A stretch of DNA of 52,085 nucleotides, from NCBI RefSeq assembly GCF_003473545.1, contig NZ_QUCM01000024.1, forward strand, positions 1 through 52,085. The letters are read 5' to 3'. Shown in pieces: positions 1-8,685 of the stretch. Position numbers and translations under genes: made by a program. The notes under the pieces are model-generated. The model had not been told where the DNA came from and did not search any database. It saw only the letters and a list, made by a program, of their open reading frames with translations. This DNA comes from Clostridium sp. AM22-11AC. GTDB taxonomy: Bacteria > Bacillota > Clostridia > Lachnospirales > Lachnospiraceae. Within the stretch, counting starts at the first letter, position 1. The number at the start of each line of letters is the position of its first letter.

Positions 1-129
1 AATTTTCAAGGTGCGAAGCCCTGTTTTGGTGTGGGAAGTTTTAGTAAATTATTTAAATAAAAAAGATTATTTTTTTAAACTTAAAGAGTATCCTGAAGGT
101 AATGGACATGATACAGGAGGTTTTAGAGA

Positions 130-669
130 ATGGATTTTATGATCTTAGACGGGATCCAGAAACTTCATAGTCCCCTTCTGGATACTCTTTTTGTATGTAT
201 CACCCGTTTGGGAGATAAGGGATTTGTCTGGTGTCTTATGGCACTTGTCTTTCTTTTGATCCCGGAAAAACGGAAAACAGGCTTTATTTGTGTAGCAGCC
301 CTTCTTCTTACGGAAATAACCGGAAATCACATTTTAAAGCCCTTATTTGCCAGGGTACGCCCCTGCGATGTAAATCAGGCTGTACAGCTTCTTATTGCGA
401 ATCCAGGTGGATATTCATTTCCCTCAGGACATACGTCTGCTTCCTTTGCGGCAGCGTCTGTTTTGCGTTTCAGGGAGAAAAGGAAAGTGGCAGTACCGGC
501 TCTTCTACTGGCAGCATTGATCGGTTTTTCAAGAATGTATCTTTATGTACATTATCCGACGGATATTGCAGGCGGTATTCTCTTGGGAACACTGATGGGA
601 TATGTCTGTGTACAGGCTGCAGACAGGATAAAATACAGGAAAAATTCAATAAACATCGAAAGAAAATGA
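130..669 (+). CDS. PAP2-family membrane phosphatase
   Basis: A 179-residue integral membrane phosphatase of the PAP2 (type 2 phosphatidic acid phosphatase) family. The three catalytic motifs are present in order: K70-x6-R77-P78, P98-S-G-H101 and S134-R135-x5-H141-x3-D145, the last holding the nucleophilic His. Hydrophobic stretches around residues 30-44, 51-62, 121-133 and 146-160 fit a multi-span protein with the active site near the outer membrane face. Family members remove phosphate from phosphatidate, undecaprenyl pyrophosphate or phosphatidylglycerophosphate; the substrate cannot be told here. AGGAGG at 115-120 precedes the ATG by 9 nt. It is apparently monocistronic, since galT behind it has its own promoter. 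Confidence 0.9.
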   Translation: MDFMILDGIQKLHSPLLDTLFVCITRLGDKGFVWCLMALVFLLIPEKRKTGFICVAALLLTEITGNHILKPLFARVRPCDVNQAVQLLIANPGGYSFPSGHTSASFAAASVLRFREKRKVAVPALLLAALIGFSRMYLYVHYPTDIAGGILLGTLMGYVCVQAADRIKYRKNSINIERK

Positions 670-671
670 CA

Positions 672-700
672 TTGTTTTATGTATCCCCTGTGATTATAAT
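672..700 (+). promoter_or_regulatory. Sigma-A promoter of galT
   Basis: TTGTTT (672-677), a 17-bp spacer and TATAAT (695-700), about 75 bp before the galT start codon and just after the PAP2 gene stop. Confidence 0.6.
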
Positions 701-774
701 GAAAATATCAGCAAATTTATCCGCAGAGCATTAAACGGCCTGGTGGATTTGCAAATAAAAAGGGGGATACGCAG

Positions 775-2301
775 ATGGTTTACGAAGCAATCAGAGAATT
801 GGTACGTTACGGGTTAGAGAAGGGCCTGATCACAGAAGATGATGCCATTTATGCCAGAAATCAGATTCTGGAAGTATTAAAAATGGATGAATACGAAGAG
901 CCGGAGAAAGATGGGGAACTTACAGGCGCAGCTCTGGAGAAGATCCTGAAGGTACTTCTTGACTATGCAGTCGAAAAAGGACTTTTACAGGAAAACAGTG
1001 TTGTATACAGGGATCTGTTTGATACAAAACTGATGAACTGCCTGATGCCAAGGCCAAGTGAAGTAACAAAAACATTTTGGGAGAAATATCAGGTTTCGCC
1101 GGAGACTGCCACCGATTACTATTACAACCTGAGCCGGAATTCCGACTATATCCGCAGATACCGTGTAAGCAAGGATATGAAATGGACCACAGATACCAAA
1201 TACGGTACACTGGATATCACAGTCAACTTATCCAAACCGGAAAAAGATCCAAAGGCTATTGCAGCAGCGAAACTGGCAAAGCAGAGCGGTTATCCAAAGT
1301 GTCAGCTTTGTATGGAAAATATCGGTTATGCAGGCAGAGTGAACCATCCGGCAAGAAATAACCATCGTGTCATACCGATCACCATTAATGACAGCAAGTG
1401 GGGATTTCAGTATTCACCTTATGTTTACTATAATGAGCACTGTATCGTGTTCAATGGCCAGCATATCCCAATGAAGATCGAGCGGGCTACATTCAGAAAG
1501 CTGTTTGATTTTATCAGCCAGTTTCCGCATTATTTCCTGGGATCCAATGCAGATCTTCCTATTGTAGGCGGATCTATTTTAAGCCATGACCATTTCCAGG
1601 GCGGCCATTATACCTTTGCAATGGCAAAAGCACCCATCGAGAAGTATTATAAGGCAGAAGGATACGAGGATGTAGAAGCAGGTATTGTTTACTGGCCAAT
1701 GTCTGTGCTGCGTCTGCGTTCTAAGTCCTGCGACTCTCTGATCGATCTGGGGGATAAGGTGTTAAAAGCATGGAGAGGCTATACGGATGAGGCAGCTTTC
1801 GTGTATGCAGAAACAGAGGGAGAACCTCATAACACCATTACCCCGATCGCAAGAAAGAACGGGGATATGTATGAGCTGGATCTGGTGCTGCGAAATAACA
1901 TTACTACAGAAGAGTTCCCACTGGGCGTTTACCATCCACATCAGGAACTGCACCACATTAAGAAAGAAAATATCGGTCTGATCGAAGTAATGGGACTGGC
2001 AGTGCTGCCATCCAGACTGAAAAAAGAACTGGCCGAACTGGCGGAGTACATAGTAGAAGGCAAAGATATCCGCAGCAATCCGGATATTGAAAAACATGCG
2101 GACTGGGTGGACAGCTTCCTGCCTGTATACAAAGAAAAAGGCATTGAGATCACAAAAGACAATGCGGAAGATATCTTAAAAGAAGAAGTGGGTCAGGTAT
2201 TTGCCAAAGTTCTGGAAGATGCCGGTGTTTATAAGTGCACACCGCAGGGAAGAGAGGCTTTTGAGCGTTTCCTGAATACAGTTGATTTTCATAAAGAGTA
2301 G
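775..2301 (+). CDS. galT: UTP/UDP-glucose--hexose-1-phosphate uridylyltransferase, type 2
   Basis: 508 residues, the usual length of the Firmicutes-type (class 2) GalT. It moves UMP between UDP-glucose and galactose-1-phosphate in the Leloir pathway. The class signature GGSILSHDHFQGG is present, with His271 and His273 in the SHDHFQ motif; one of these histidines carries the uridylyl intermediate in the family. The ATG follows AGGGGG (761-766) by 8 nt. No galK or galE is nearby, so the pathway partners lie elsewhere. A hairpin terminator follows directly. Confidence 0.95.
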   Translation: MVYEAIRELVRYGLEKGLITEDDAIYARNQILEVLKMDEYEEPEKDGELTGAALEKILKVLLDYAVEKGLLQENSVVYRDLFDTKLMNCLMPRPSEVTKTFWEKYQVSPETATDYYYNLSRNSDYIRRYRVSKDMKWTTDTKYGTLDITVNLSKPEKDPKAIAAAKLAKQSGYPKCQLCMENIGYAGRVNHPARNNHRVIPITINDSKWGFQYSPYVYYNEHCIVFNGQHIPMKIERATFRKLFDFISQFPHYFLGSNADLPIVGGSILSHDHFQGGHYTFAMAKAPIEKYYKAEGYEDVEAGIVYWPMSVLRLRSKSCDSLIDLGDKVLKAWRGYTDEAAFVYAETEGEPHNTITPIARKNGDMYELDLVLRNNITTEEFPLGVYHPHQELHHIKKENIGLIEVMGLAVLPSRLKKELAELAEYIVEGKDIRSNPDIEKHADWVDSFLPVYKEKGIEITKDNAEDILKEEVGQVFAKVLEDAGVYKCTPQGREAFERFLNTVDFHKE

Positions 2302-2309
2302 AGATAAAG

Positions 2310-2340
2310 GGTCCTGCCTGGTGGCGGGACCTGTTGTTTT
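2310..2340 (+). terminator. Terminator of galT
   Basis: Nine-pair stem GGTCCTGCC / GGCGGGACC with loop TGGT, followed by TGTTGTTTT. Confidence 0.7.
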
Positions 2341-2399
2341 GAGAAATACCGGTGATACGTCCGGAGATTGCCTTTGGGTGCAGTGCTGTTTTTAGGCGG

Positions 2400-3821
2400 T
2401 TAGTTTTCATCCTCTTCCAGCTTGTGAGGCAGCCGCCCGCGCAGGAACCGCTTCTTTAACTCATTTAAGTGAAATGGGATCAGAGGGTAAATATAACTTT
2501 TTCCTGCAATGGTCCTGTTAAAGATGATGGCGCAGAAAGAGAAGATAATGCCGATCACAAAGCCCCAGATATTGAAAATGGCAGTGCAGATCAGTATGAT
2601 GATGCGCATAAATTTCATGGCGTAGCCAAGTTCAAAGCTGGCCTGGGAATAGTTGGCAATGGTGACAAAGGCCATATACAGCATGGTTTCGGAGTTGAAC
2701 CACCCGGACTCTACCGCATATTCTCCCAGCACGATACCTGCGATAACGCTGAGGGGAGTGGTAAGCATATTTGGGGTGTTTACCGCTGCCAGGCGCAGAC
2801 CGTCGATGGCAAATTCAAGGATGAGAAGCTGCCAGATGAGAGGAATATTACAGGGGTCAGAAAGCCGGATAAACCGGAGCCAGTGGGGGATCAGCTCCGT
2901 ATTTTGCATCAGCATCAGCCAGGTAGGTGTCAGGAGCATGGAGAGCAGGGAGATCAGCATGCGGCTTAAACGCAGATAGGTACCTGTAACCGGCGGAAAG
3001 TAATAATCGTCTGCTTCTTCAATAATATCAAATACAGAAGAGGGCAGGATCATGGCAGAAGGAGAATTGTCCACCAGGATCACGATATTTCCCTCTAAAA
3101 TAGAGGCTGCAGAGGTATCCGGCCGTTCCGAAAACTTAAATTTGGGAAACGGATTAAACCATTTTCCCGGAAAAATACACTCTGCCAGACTTTCCTGGTT
3201 CATGGAAAGGGCATCTACTTTTACATTCTGTATCCTCTTTTTGATCTTCTCGATCAGTTTTTTATCTGCCCGGCCTTCCATATAACACATGGCAATATCT
3301 GTGTGGGAGCTTTCTCCTGTAGTAAGGATCTCCATGGTCAGCTTGGGGTCCCGGATCCTGCGGCGGATGAGAGCTGTATTAAATACCAGCGTTTCTACAA
3401 AACCATCCCTGGAACCACGCATGACCTTGTCTTTTTCCGGTTCACTGACTCCTCTGGCGGGATAAGTACGGCAGTCGATGGTAAGACACTTGTTGTAGCC
3501 GTCAATAAAAAGACAGGAAACACCAGAAAGCAGCTGTATGATCATTTCACGGCTGTCAGATAAAAGACCGATCTCACCATAGGGCAAATATTTTTTAGAA
3601 AAGCTGTGGGCATCTTCCGGCATATCGTCAGTCTTGATGGAAGAAAAGCCCTGTAATATTTTTAAGAGAGAGTCATCTTTTGTAAAACCGTCAATAAAGT
3701 ATAAGCAGGCTTTTTTATCTGCAATAGTAAGGACGCGGTAGACAACGTCAAAATTTTTATCCACATGAAGGGCCTGGTTCAGCCAGGTCATATTTTCTTC
3801 CAGCTGGTCCGTAAAATACAT
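2400..3821 (-). CDS. GerA-family spore germination protein (SpoVAF-like)
   Basis: 473 residues from the chosen ATG at 3821, which is preceded by AAAGGAG with 7 nt spacing; the open frame continues upstream to 3920 without another good site. The long N-terminal soluble half includes the characteristic stretch RGSRDGFVETLVFNTALIRR. It is followed by a hydrophobic C-terminal region with several transmembrane segments, as in GerAA and SpoVAF. Such proteins sit in the spore inner membrane and take part in nutrient germinant sensing or in release of dipicolinate. The EPEKDKVMRGSRDGF context is closer to SpoVAF than to GerAA, but I cannot separate them firmly. The gene stands alone, without B or C subunits or spoVA genes. 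No convincing sporulation-sigma promoter could be fixed upstream. Confidence 0.88.
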   Translation of the reverse strand: MYFTDQLEENMTWLNQALHVDKNFDVVYRVLTIADKKACLYFIDGFTKDDSLLKILQGFSSIKTDDMPEDAHSFSKKYLPYGEIGLLSDSREMIIQLLSGVSCLFIDGYNKCLTIDCRTYPARGVSEPEKDKVMRGSRDGFVETLVFNTALIRRRIRDPKLTMEILTTGESSHTDIAMCYMEGRADKKLIEKIKKRIQNVKVDALSMNQESLAECIFPGKWFNPFPKFKFSERPDTSAASILEGNIVILVDNSPSAMILPSSVFDIIEEADDYYFPPVTGTYLRLSRMLISLLSMLLTPTWLMLMQNTELIPHWLRFIRLSDPCNIPLIWQLLILEFAIDGLRLAAVNTPNMLTTPLSVIAGIVLGEYAVESGWFNSETMLYMAFVTIANYSQASFELGYAMKFMRIIILICTAIFNIWGFVIGIIFSFCAIIFNRTIAGKSYIYPLIPFHLNELKKRFLRGRLPHKLEEDEN

Positions 3822-4102
3822 GGAAAACTCCTTTCTGCTGACAAAACCACAAAAGGACAAATGTCTGCCATACAAAGACAAAATGTGAATAACTTGGCAA
3901 TTATGTGAAATAACACACAAACATTTCCGTAATTGTCAGACTTGTAGAGTAGTATATCCGGAAGTCAGAAAACTATGTAAGGTCTTTAAGGGATATGTTA
4001 CATCTGCCAGTGGGGAACAAAACAAAAATCGACAAAAACCGACGAATTTTATAGGATAATACCTAAAAAAATAAAAGGTATTTGCTAAAATGCACAAAAA
4101 GA
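3822..4102. other. Divergent intergenic region, AT-rich
   Basis: Between the germination gene (minus) and the yitT promoter (plus). No gene is seen. Near 4028-4034 the minus strand reads TTTTTGTCGATTT, one mismatch from a Spo0A box (TGTCGAA); this is weak on its own but sits beside a sporulation gene. Confidence 0.4.
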
Positions 4103-4131
4103 TTGACAAAACTGTGAAACGATGCTATAGT
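4103..4131 (+). promoter_or_regulatory. Strong sigma-A promoter upstream of the yitT-family gene
   Basis: TTGACA (4103-4108), a 17-bp spacer and TATAGT (4126-4131). The predicted start near 4138 gives a leader of about 170 nt before the coding region. Confidence 0.8.
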
Positions 4132-4138
4132 AACATTC

Positions 4139-4270
4139 GTAAGCAGCACAAAGGAGTGCCTTACAGGTTTTTGTTTGGTATGGGGATGCCAGCAATATTT
4201 TATAGTGTGACGGTTTTTGATCGTGACTAAGAGCTGCCTTCTGTGGGGGAAGGGCAGCTCTTCTTGTATC
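4139..4270 (+). promoter_or_regulatory. Structured leader with terminator-like hairpin (candidate riboswitch, attenuator or small RNA)
   Basis: Four consecutive hairpins can be drawn. First, GTAAG..CTTAC with inner GCAC/GTGC (4139-4164). Second, TGGTAT-GGGG-ATGCCA (4176-4191). Third, ACGGT..ATCGT (4210-4224). Fourth, a GC-rich stem GAGCTGCC / GGCAGCTC (4231-4260) followed by TTCTTGT. The last is terminator-like and lies 50 nt before the yitT start codon, the layout of a transcriptional attenuator. It does not match any riboswitch class I can recall. It could also be a short independent RNA of about 130 nt. Confidence 0.5.
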
Positions 4271-4310
4271 TGTGAGAAATACAAACAGAGTGGCGGGAGG
4301 ACGGGATAAT

Positions 4311-5219
4311 ATGGGAAAAACAAGCAGTTTGAAAACGATACTTGAACAGATAAAACTTCTGCAAAAAGATAAGAAAATACGCCTGGTGATCACTATGGCT
4401 GCAGTGCTTCTCTCTGCTTTTATCCAGGCCTGGGCCATCCAGGTGTTTGTAAGACCGGCAGAGATCATTTCCGGTGGTTTTTCCGGTGCGGCCATGCTGA
4501 TCGAACGTGTGGGAAGCTTAAAAGGACTGACTATTCCCATGCAGGTGACAATGATCCTTTTAAATATCCCGGTAGCTCTTATGTGCTGTCGTGGGATCAG
4601 TGTCCGGTTTACAGTGGTGTCACTGCTTCAGGTCGTATTTGGAAGTATATTTTTGCAGATATTTTCATTTCAGCCTATTTTTACAGATGAGATCTTAAAT
4701 GTGATCTTCGGGGGCGTGATCTATGGTACATCCATTGTGATCGCACTGAGGGGCAATGCATCTACCGGTGGTACGGACTTTATCGCGCTGTATGTATCCA
4801 ATAAAACAGGAAAGTCCATCTGGAGTTATGTATTCTTTGGAAATGCCTTAATGTACTGTGTATACGGTGTGATCTTTGGATGGAAATTTGCGGGATATTC
4901 CATTATTTTCCAGTTTATATCCACGCATATGATCTCAGCTTTCCACCACCGCTACGATCTGGTGACACTTCAGGCAACAACAGAAAAGGGACCGGAAGTG
5001 GTAGCGCTTTATATCAAACATTTTCGCCATGGTATTTCCTGTGTGGAAGCAGTAGGGGGATACAGCGGAAGAAAGATGTATCTTTTAAATACGGTGATCT
5101 CCTCTTATGAAATAGCAGATGCCGTTCATGTGATGCAGGAGGCAGATGAGCATGTGATCATCAATGTGTTGAAAACAGAACAGTTTGTTGGACATTTTTA
5201 CAGGGCGCCTATGGAGTAG
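4311..5219 (+). CDS. YitT family membrane protein with C-terminal DUF2179 domain
   Basis: 302 residues from ATG 4311, chosen over the in-frame GTG at 4272 because GGGAGG (4295-4300) precedes it by 10 nt. The N-terminal two thirds is a hydrophobic multi-span YitT domain, with the family's VRPAEIISGGFSGAAMLIE and GNASTGGTDFIALY motifs. The last ~85 residues form a soluble DUF2179 domain, ending near the ENVLKTEQF-like strand. The function of the family is not settled; a transport role is assumed. Expression is likely governed by the structured leader in front. The stop codon lies inside the gene's own terminator. Confidence 0.85.
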   Translation: MGKTSSLKTILEQIKLLQKDKKIRLVITMAAVLLSAFIQAWAIQVFVRPAEIISGGFSGAAMLIERVGSLKGLTIPMQVTMILLNIPVALMCCRGISVRFTVVSLLQVVFGSIFLQIFSFQPIFTDEILNVIFGGVIYGTSIVIALRGNASTGGTDFIALYVSNKTGKSIWSYVFFGNALMYCVYGVIFGWKFAGYSIIFQFISTHMISAFHHRYDLVTLQATTEKGPEVVALYIKHFRHGISCVEAVGGYSGRKMYLLNTVISSYEIADAVHVMQEADEHVIINVLKTEQFVGHFYRAPME

Positions 5220-5231
5220 GCGTCCTTTTTT
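5203..5231 (+). terminator. Terminator overlapping the yitT stop codon
   Basis: Stem GGGCGCCT / AGGCGTCC (5203-5210 with 5218-5225), then a T run. The TAG stop at 5217-5219 is at the base of the loop. Confidence 0.8.
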
Positions 5232-5282
5232 GGACCCAAAATAACTGCAAAAGCAGGTGAAACAGGCGTTTAAGGCAAAAAA

Positions 5283-5325
5283 ATAAAGCCCTGGCAAGTG
5301 TGGTAGTAGTGGTGCAGGGCTTTAT
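5283..5325 (-). terminator. Perfect inverted repeat, terminator-like on the minus strand
   Basis: ATAAAGCCCTG (5283-5293) pairs fully with CAGGGCTTTAT (5315-5325). On the minus strand the stem is followed by a TTTATTTTTTG run, so it would stop transcription coming leftward from the nadE side. No minus-strand gene there needs it, so its role is uncertain. Confidence 0.5.
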
Positions 5326-5436
5326 AAAATGTACAGAACAGGCGTTCTGAACACTCTGAGTATACAGCAGATTGAACAAATAGTCAAGAAGAATTTGTGC
5401 TGGCAGCGCCAGCGACTATGTTTTTGTGGAGAATTG

Positions 5437-5572
5437 TGCTATAATGAGCGCAAAAGAAAAGCAAGCGCTGCACAATGCAGCATTTGCTTTTCTTGCGCCA
5501 TTAACGAACGGATCGCCTGCGGCAGCAGGCAGTAGAGCACGTCAGTGCGGGATCCGTGAGTGACCCGGTAAC
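5437..5572 (+). repeat. Intergenic repeat family A, copy 1 (carries an extended -10 box)
   Basis: Begins TGC-TATAATGAGCG (TATAAT 5440-5445, an extended -10). A long, nearly perfect hairpin follows: GCGCAA..TTGCGC outer arms and inner GCTGCA-CAA-TGCAGC, ending near 5500. The conserved tail is GCGGCAGCAGGCAGTAGAGC and then GTGAGTGA. A second copy with the same head and tail lies after rpoD (15646-15785). It may supply the nadE promoter. Confidence 0.65.
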
Positions 5573-5594
5573 GAAGGAATACACGGAGGACACA

Positions 5595-7565
5595 ATGAAA
5601 GACGGATTTATAAGGGTAGCAGCGGCAACGCCAGACATCCATGTGGCAGACCCGCAGTATAACAGCGAACAGATCATAGAATTAATGGAACAGGGAAGCG
5701 CCAGAGGTGTAAAGGTTATGGCGTTTCCGGAGCTGTGTTTAACAGCGTATACCTGTTCTGATTTATTTTTACAGGAGTCTCTGTTAAGAGAAGCTAAAAA
5801 AGAATTAAAGCGCATTTTACAGGCATCTAAAAGCAAGGACATGATCCTTTTTGTAGGAATGCCCTGGATGCATAAAGGAAAACTTTACAATGTGGCAGCT
5901 GTGTTAAACAGAGGCCGTATCTTAGGTATCGTTCCTAAAAAACATCTGCCAAATTATTCTGAATTTTACGAACTGCGCCATTTTAATCCGGGAATGGAAA
6001 AAGTGGAGATGACAGACTGGGAAGGCGTTCAGGTACCTATGGGCATGAACCTGCTGTTTGCCTGCCGCACCATGCCGGAACTAGTGCTGGCAGCAGAACT
6101 TTGCGAGGATGTATGGGTACCATGCCCGCCAAGTATTTCCCATGCTTTGGCAGGTGCAACAGTGATCGCCAACTGCTCTGCCAGTGATGAAACGACAGGA
6201 AAGGACCAGTATCGTTATAACCTGATCTGCGGACAGTCTGCAAGGCTGGTGTGCGGTTATATTTATGCAAATGCAGGAGAAGGGGAGTCATCCCAGGATC
6301 TGGTATTTGGCGGACAGAATATCATTGCGGAAAACGGCACCTGTCTGGTACAGTCTGACCGGTTTAAAAATGCCTGCATCTGTGCAGACCTGGATCTTGG
6401 AAGGATCATCAGCGAGCGCCGCCGTATGACTACTTTCAGGGATGAGGAAAACAGATCCGCATCCTACGAAACCGTATATTTTGAATTAAATACAGAAGAC
6501 AGTGCAAAGAAAGACAGTAAAAAAGCAGGACAGAAGAGGGACGAACTTCTCCGTTATATTGATCCGGCTCCATTTGTGCCTCATGATGCAGGCCAGAGAG
6601 AGCGCCGCTGCGAAGAGATCCTTTCGATCCAGGCAATGGGACTGAAAAAGCGTCTGGCACATACAAACTGCAAACATGCAGTGATCGGTCTTTCCGGCGG
6701 TCTGGACTCCACACTGGCACTTCTTGTAACAGTACGTGCTTTTGATATGCTGCAGATCCCAAGAGAGAATATCCACTGCATCACTATGCCATGTTTCGGA
6801 ACAACAGACCGTACTTATACCAATGCATGTACCATGGCAAAGAAAACAGGAGCATCTTTAACTGAGATCAATATCCGTGATGCGGTTACCGGCCATTTTA
6901 AGGATATTAACCATGATATTGAAAAGCACGACGTAACTTACGAAAACGGACAGGCAAGGGAGCGTACCCAGATCTTAATGGATATTGCAAACGAGGTAGG
7001 CGGTATGGTCATCGGTACCGGTGATATGTCTGAGCTGGCTCTTGGCTGGGCAACCTACAACGGCGATCATATGTCCATGTACGGTGTCAATGCATCTGTG
7101 CCGAAAACATTAGTCCGCCATCTGGTACGTTATTATGCAGATACCTGCGGCGAAAAGGAACTTTCCGATGTGCTTTTAGATGTCCTTGATACACCGGTAA
7201 GCCCGGAACTTCTGCCTCCGGAAGATGGAAAAATTTCCCAGAAAACAGAGGACCTGGTAGGTCCTTACGAGTTACATGATTTCTATCTGTATTATGTACT
7301 CCGTTTTGGCTACAGCCCTGCAAAGATCTTCCGTCTGGCGCTTCAGGCATTTGAGGGAAGTTATGACAGAGAGACGATTTTAAAGTGGCTGAAAACATTT
7401 TACCGCAGATTTTTTGCACAGCAGTTTAAGCGTTCCTGTCTGCCGGATGGCCCAAAGGTAGGTTCTGTAGCTGTTTCCCCAAGAGGTGATCTGCGTATGC
7501 CAAGTGATGCCTGCAGCCGTCTGTGGTTAAAAGAGCTGGAGATGATAGAAAAAGGAGAAAGATAA
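5595..7565 (+). CDS. nadE: Glutamine-dependent NAD+ synthetase
   Basis: 656 residues from ATG 5595 (GGAGG at 5585-5589). The in-frame ATG at 5556 lies in repeat sequence without a site and was not used. The N-terminal nitrilase-type glutaminase domain shows the triad E46 (AFPELCLTAY), K115 (VPKKHLPNYSEFYE) and C170 (AAELCEDVWVP). The C-terminal ATP-pyrophosphatase domain carries the PP-loop SGGLDST at 367-373. The enzyme amidates nicotinate adenine dinucleotide with ammonia channelled from glutamine, the last step of NAD synthesis. It is followed after 1 nt by the RNA methyltransferase gene, probably one transcript. Confidence 0.96.
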   Translation: MKDGFIRVAAATPDIHVADPQYNSEQIIELMEQGSARGVKVMAFPELCLTAYTCSDLFLQESLLREAKKELKRILQASKSKDMILFVGMPWMHKGKLYNVAAVLNRGRILGIVPKKHLPNYSEFYELRHFNPGMEKVEMTDWEGVQVPMGMNLLFACRTMPELVLAAELCEDVWVPCPPSISHALAGATVIANCSASDETTGKDQYRYNLICGQSARLVCGYIYANAGEGESSQDLVFGGQNIIAENGTCLVQSDRFKNACICADLDLGRIISERRRMTTFRDEENRSASYETVYFELNTEDSAKKDSKKAGQKRDELLRYIDPAPFVPHDAGQRERRCEEILSIQAMGLKKRLAHTNCKHAVIGLSGGLDSTLALLVTVRAFDMLQIPRENIHCITMPCFGTTDRTYTNACTMAKKTGASLTEINIRDAVTGHFKDINHDIEKHDVTYENGQARERTQILMDIANEVGGMVIGTGDMSELALGWATYNGDHMSMYGVNASVPKTLVRHLVRYYADTCGEKELSDVLLDVLDTPVSPELLPPEDGKISQKTEDLVGPYELHDFYLYYVLRFGYSPAKIFRLALQAFEGSYDRETILKWLKTFYRRFFAQQFKRSCLPDGPKVGSVAVSPRGDLRMPSDACSRLWLKELEMIEKGER

Positions 7566-7566
7566 T

Positions 7567-8352
7567 ATGATAAACAGTACCTCCAATAAGCAGGTAAAAC
7601 GGGTCATCAACCTGAGGGATAAGGCCAAAGCCCGCAGGGAAGAAGGCTTATATGTAGCGGAAGGACTGCGCATGTGCCGGGAATATAAGCCGGATGATGT
7701 GGAGATCTTATATATTACAGAAAACTTTGGAAAACAGGAAGAAAATAAAAAATGGCTGCGGGGCTTTAAGTTTGAGTTTGTTACAGATGAAGTAATGCAT
7801 TATATGGCAGATACAAAGACCCCGCAGGGCGTTTTAGCAGTTGCAAAGCAGAAAAAGTGTACCCTGGAAGATATCTTAAAGAAGACAAAGACACAGAAAC
7901 TTTTAATGATCCTGGAAAATATCCAGGATCCGGGAAATCTGGGTACCATTATCCGCGCTGGAGAAGGCGCAGGTATTACCGGTGTGGTCATGAGCAGCGA
8001 TACAGCGGATATCTACAATCCAAAGGTGATCCGTTCTACTATGGGATCTGTGCTGCGTGTACCATTTGTGTATGCCTCTGATCTGAAAGAAGCCTGTGAG
8101 CAGATGAAAAAAGCAGGGATCAGTCTGTATGCAGCTCATTTAAAAGGCATGCATAATTATGACCAGGAAGACTATACTAAGGATACAGGGTTCCTGATCG
8201 GAAATGAAGCCAAGGGGCTGACCGATGAGATGGCGGCTGTTGCCGATACCTACATCAAGATCCCGATGGCAGGCCAGGTAGAGTCTTTAAACGCAGCAGT
8301 GGCTTCTTCTGTTTTAATGTTTGAGGCCGCAAGACAGAGACGGAATTCATAG
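7567..8352 (+). CDS. TrmH/SpoU-family RNA 2'-O-methyltransferase
   Basis: 261 residues. An N-terminal substrate-binding part (NKQVKRVINLRDKAKARREEG) is followed by the SPOUT domain. Its three motifs are present: ENIQDPGNLGTIIRAGEGAG, GNEAKGLTDE and IPMAGQVESLNAAVASSVL, which form the trefoil knot and SAM site. It resembles the RlmB/YsgA group that methylates ribose in 23S rRNA; the target nucleotide cannot be read from sequence. AAGGAG (7552-7557) precedes the ATG, and the gene is coupled to nadE. Confidence 0.9.
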   Translation: MINSTSNKQVKRVINLRDKAKARREEGLYVAEGLRMCREYKPDDVEILYITENFGKQEENKKWLRGFKFEFVTDEVMHYMADTKTPQGVLAVAKQKKCTLEDILKKTKTQKLLMILENIQDPGNLGTIIRAGEGAGITGVVMSSDTADIYNPKVIRSTMGSVLRVPFVYASDLKEACEQMKKAGISLYAAHLKGMHNYDQEDYTKDTGFLIGNEAKGLTDEMAAVADTYIKIPMAGQVESLNAAVASSVLMFEAARQRRNS

Positions 8353-8382
8353 AGTACATCTTAAAGAAGGGAGTGCAGGAAA

Positions 8383-8685
8383 ATGACAGGTATTTGTGGC
8401 TGGTTTCTTGCATTTCTCTTCTTTTTAGGTGCAGAATGTATCTGCCGGTGCCTGGTGTCTTTGTGGTTTGCTTGCGGGGCAGTAGCTGCCTTTGTTCTGG
8501 CTGCTTTGGGAAGACAGATAGAGGAACAGCTTCTTATGTTTGTCCTGGCTTCCCTGGCAGCATTTCTGCTTATAAGGCCGTTGGCGTTTCTGGGAAATTT
8601 TTTGAAAAACTTAAAAACAGGAGATTTTCCTGCAAAAACAAAAAAGAAGGTGGGCGGACATGGAGCTGAAGCTGGATACAAATAA
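8383..8685 (+). CDS. Short NfeD-like membrane protein
   Basis: 100 residues. Two or three hydrophobic helices with the pattern LWFACGAVAAFVLAALG and then LLIRPLAFLGNFL resemble the membrane part of NfeD-like proteins. The C-terminal OB-fold domain that NfeD proteins usually carry is missing, and the protein ends in a basic tail. It overlaps the start of the patatin gene by 26 bp in another frame, which suggests coupled translation. The partner protease or stomatin gene that usually accompanies nfeD is absent. Function unknown; the family call is by resemblance only. Confidence 0.6.
   Translation: MTGICGWFLAFLFFLGAECICRCLVSLWFACGAVAAFVLAALGRQIEEQLLMFVLASLAAFLLIRPLAFLGNFLKNLKTGDFPAKTKKKVGGHGAEAGYK

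Noticed and set aside
2469..2969. Plus-strand open frame opposite the germination gene
   Set aside because: It is the complement of a clear GerA-family gene and has a low-complexity, His/Gln-rich translation typical of a shadow frame.
4139..4270. Assignment of the yitT leader to a known riboswitch (c-di-GMP, guanidine, fluoride, T-box)
   Set aside because: None of the conserved sequence blocks of these classes is present.
5226..5560. Possible short gene at 5329-5535
   Set aside because: It starts in an inverted repeat, runs through repeat family A and has no ribosome site or family resemblance.
5556..5594. Earlier nadE start at 5556
   Set aside because: The extra 13 residues come from repeat sequence and have no ribosome site; ATG 5595 has GGAGG and a family-like beginning.
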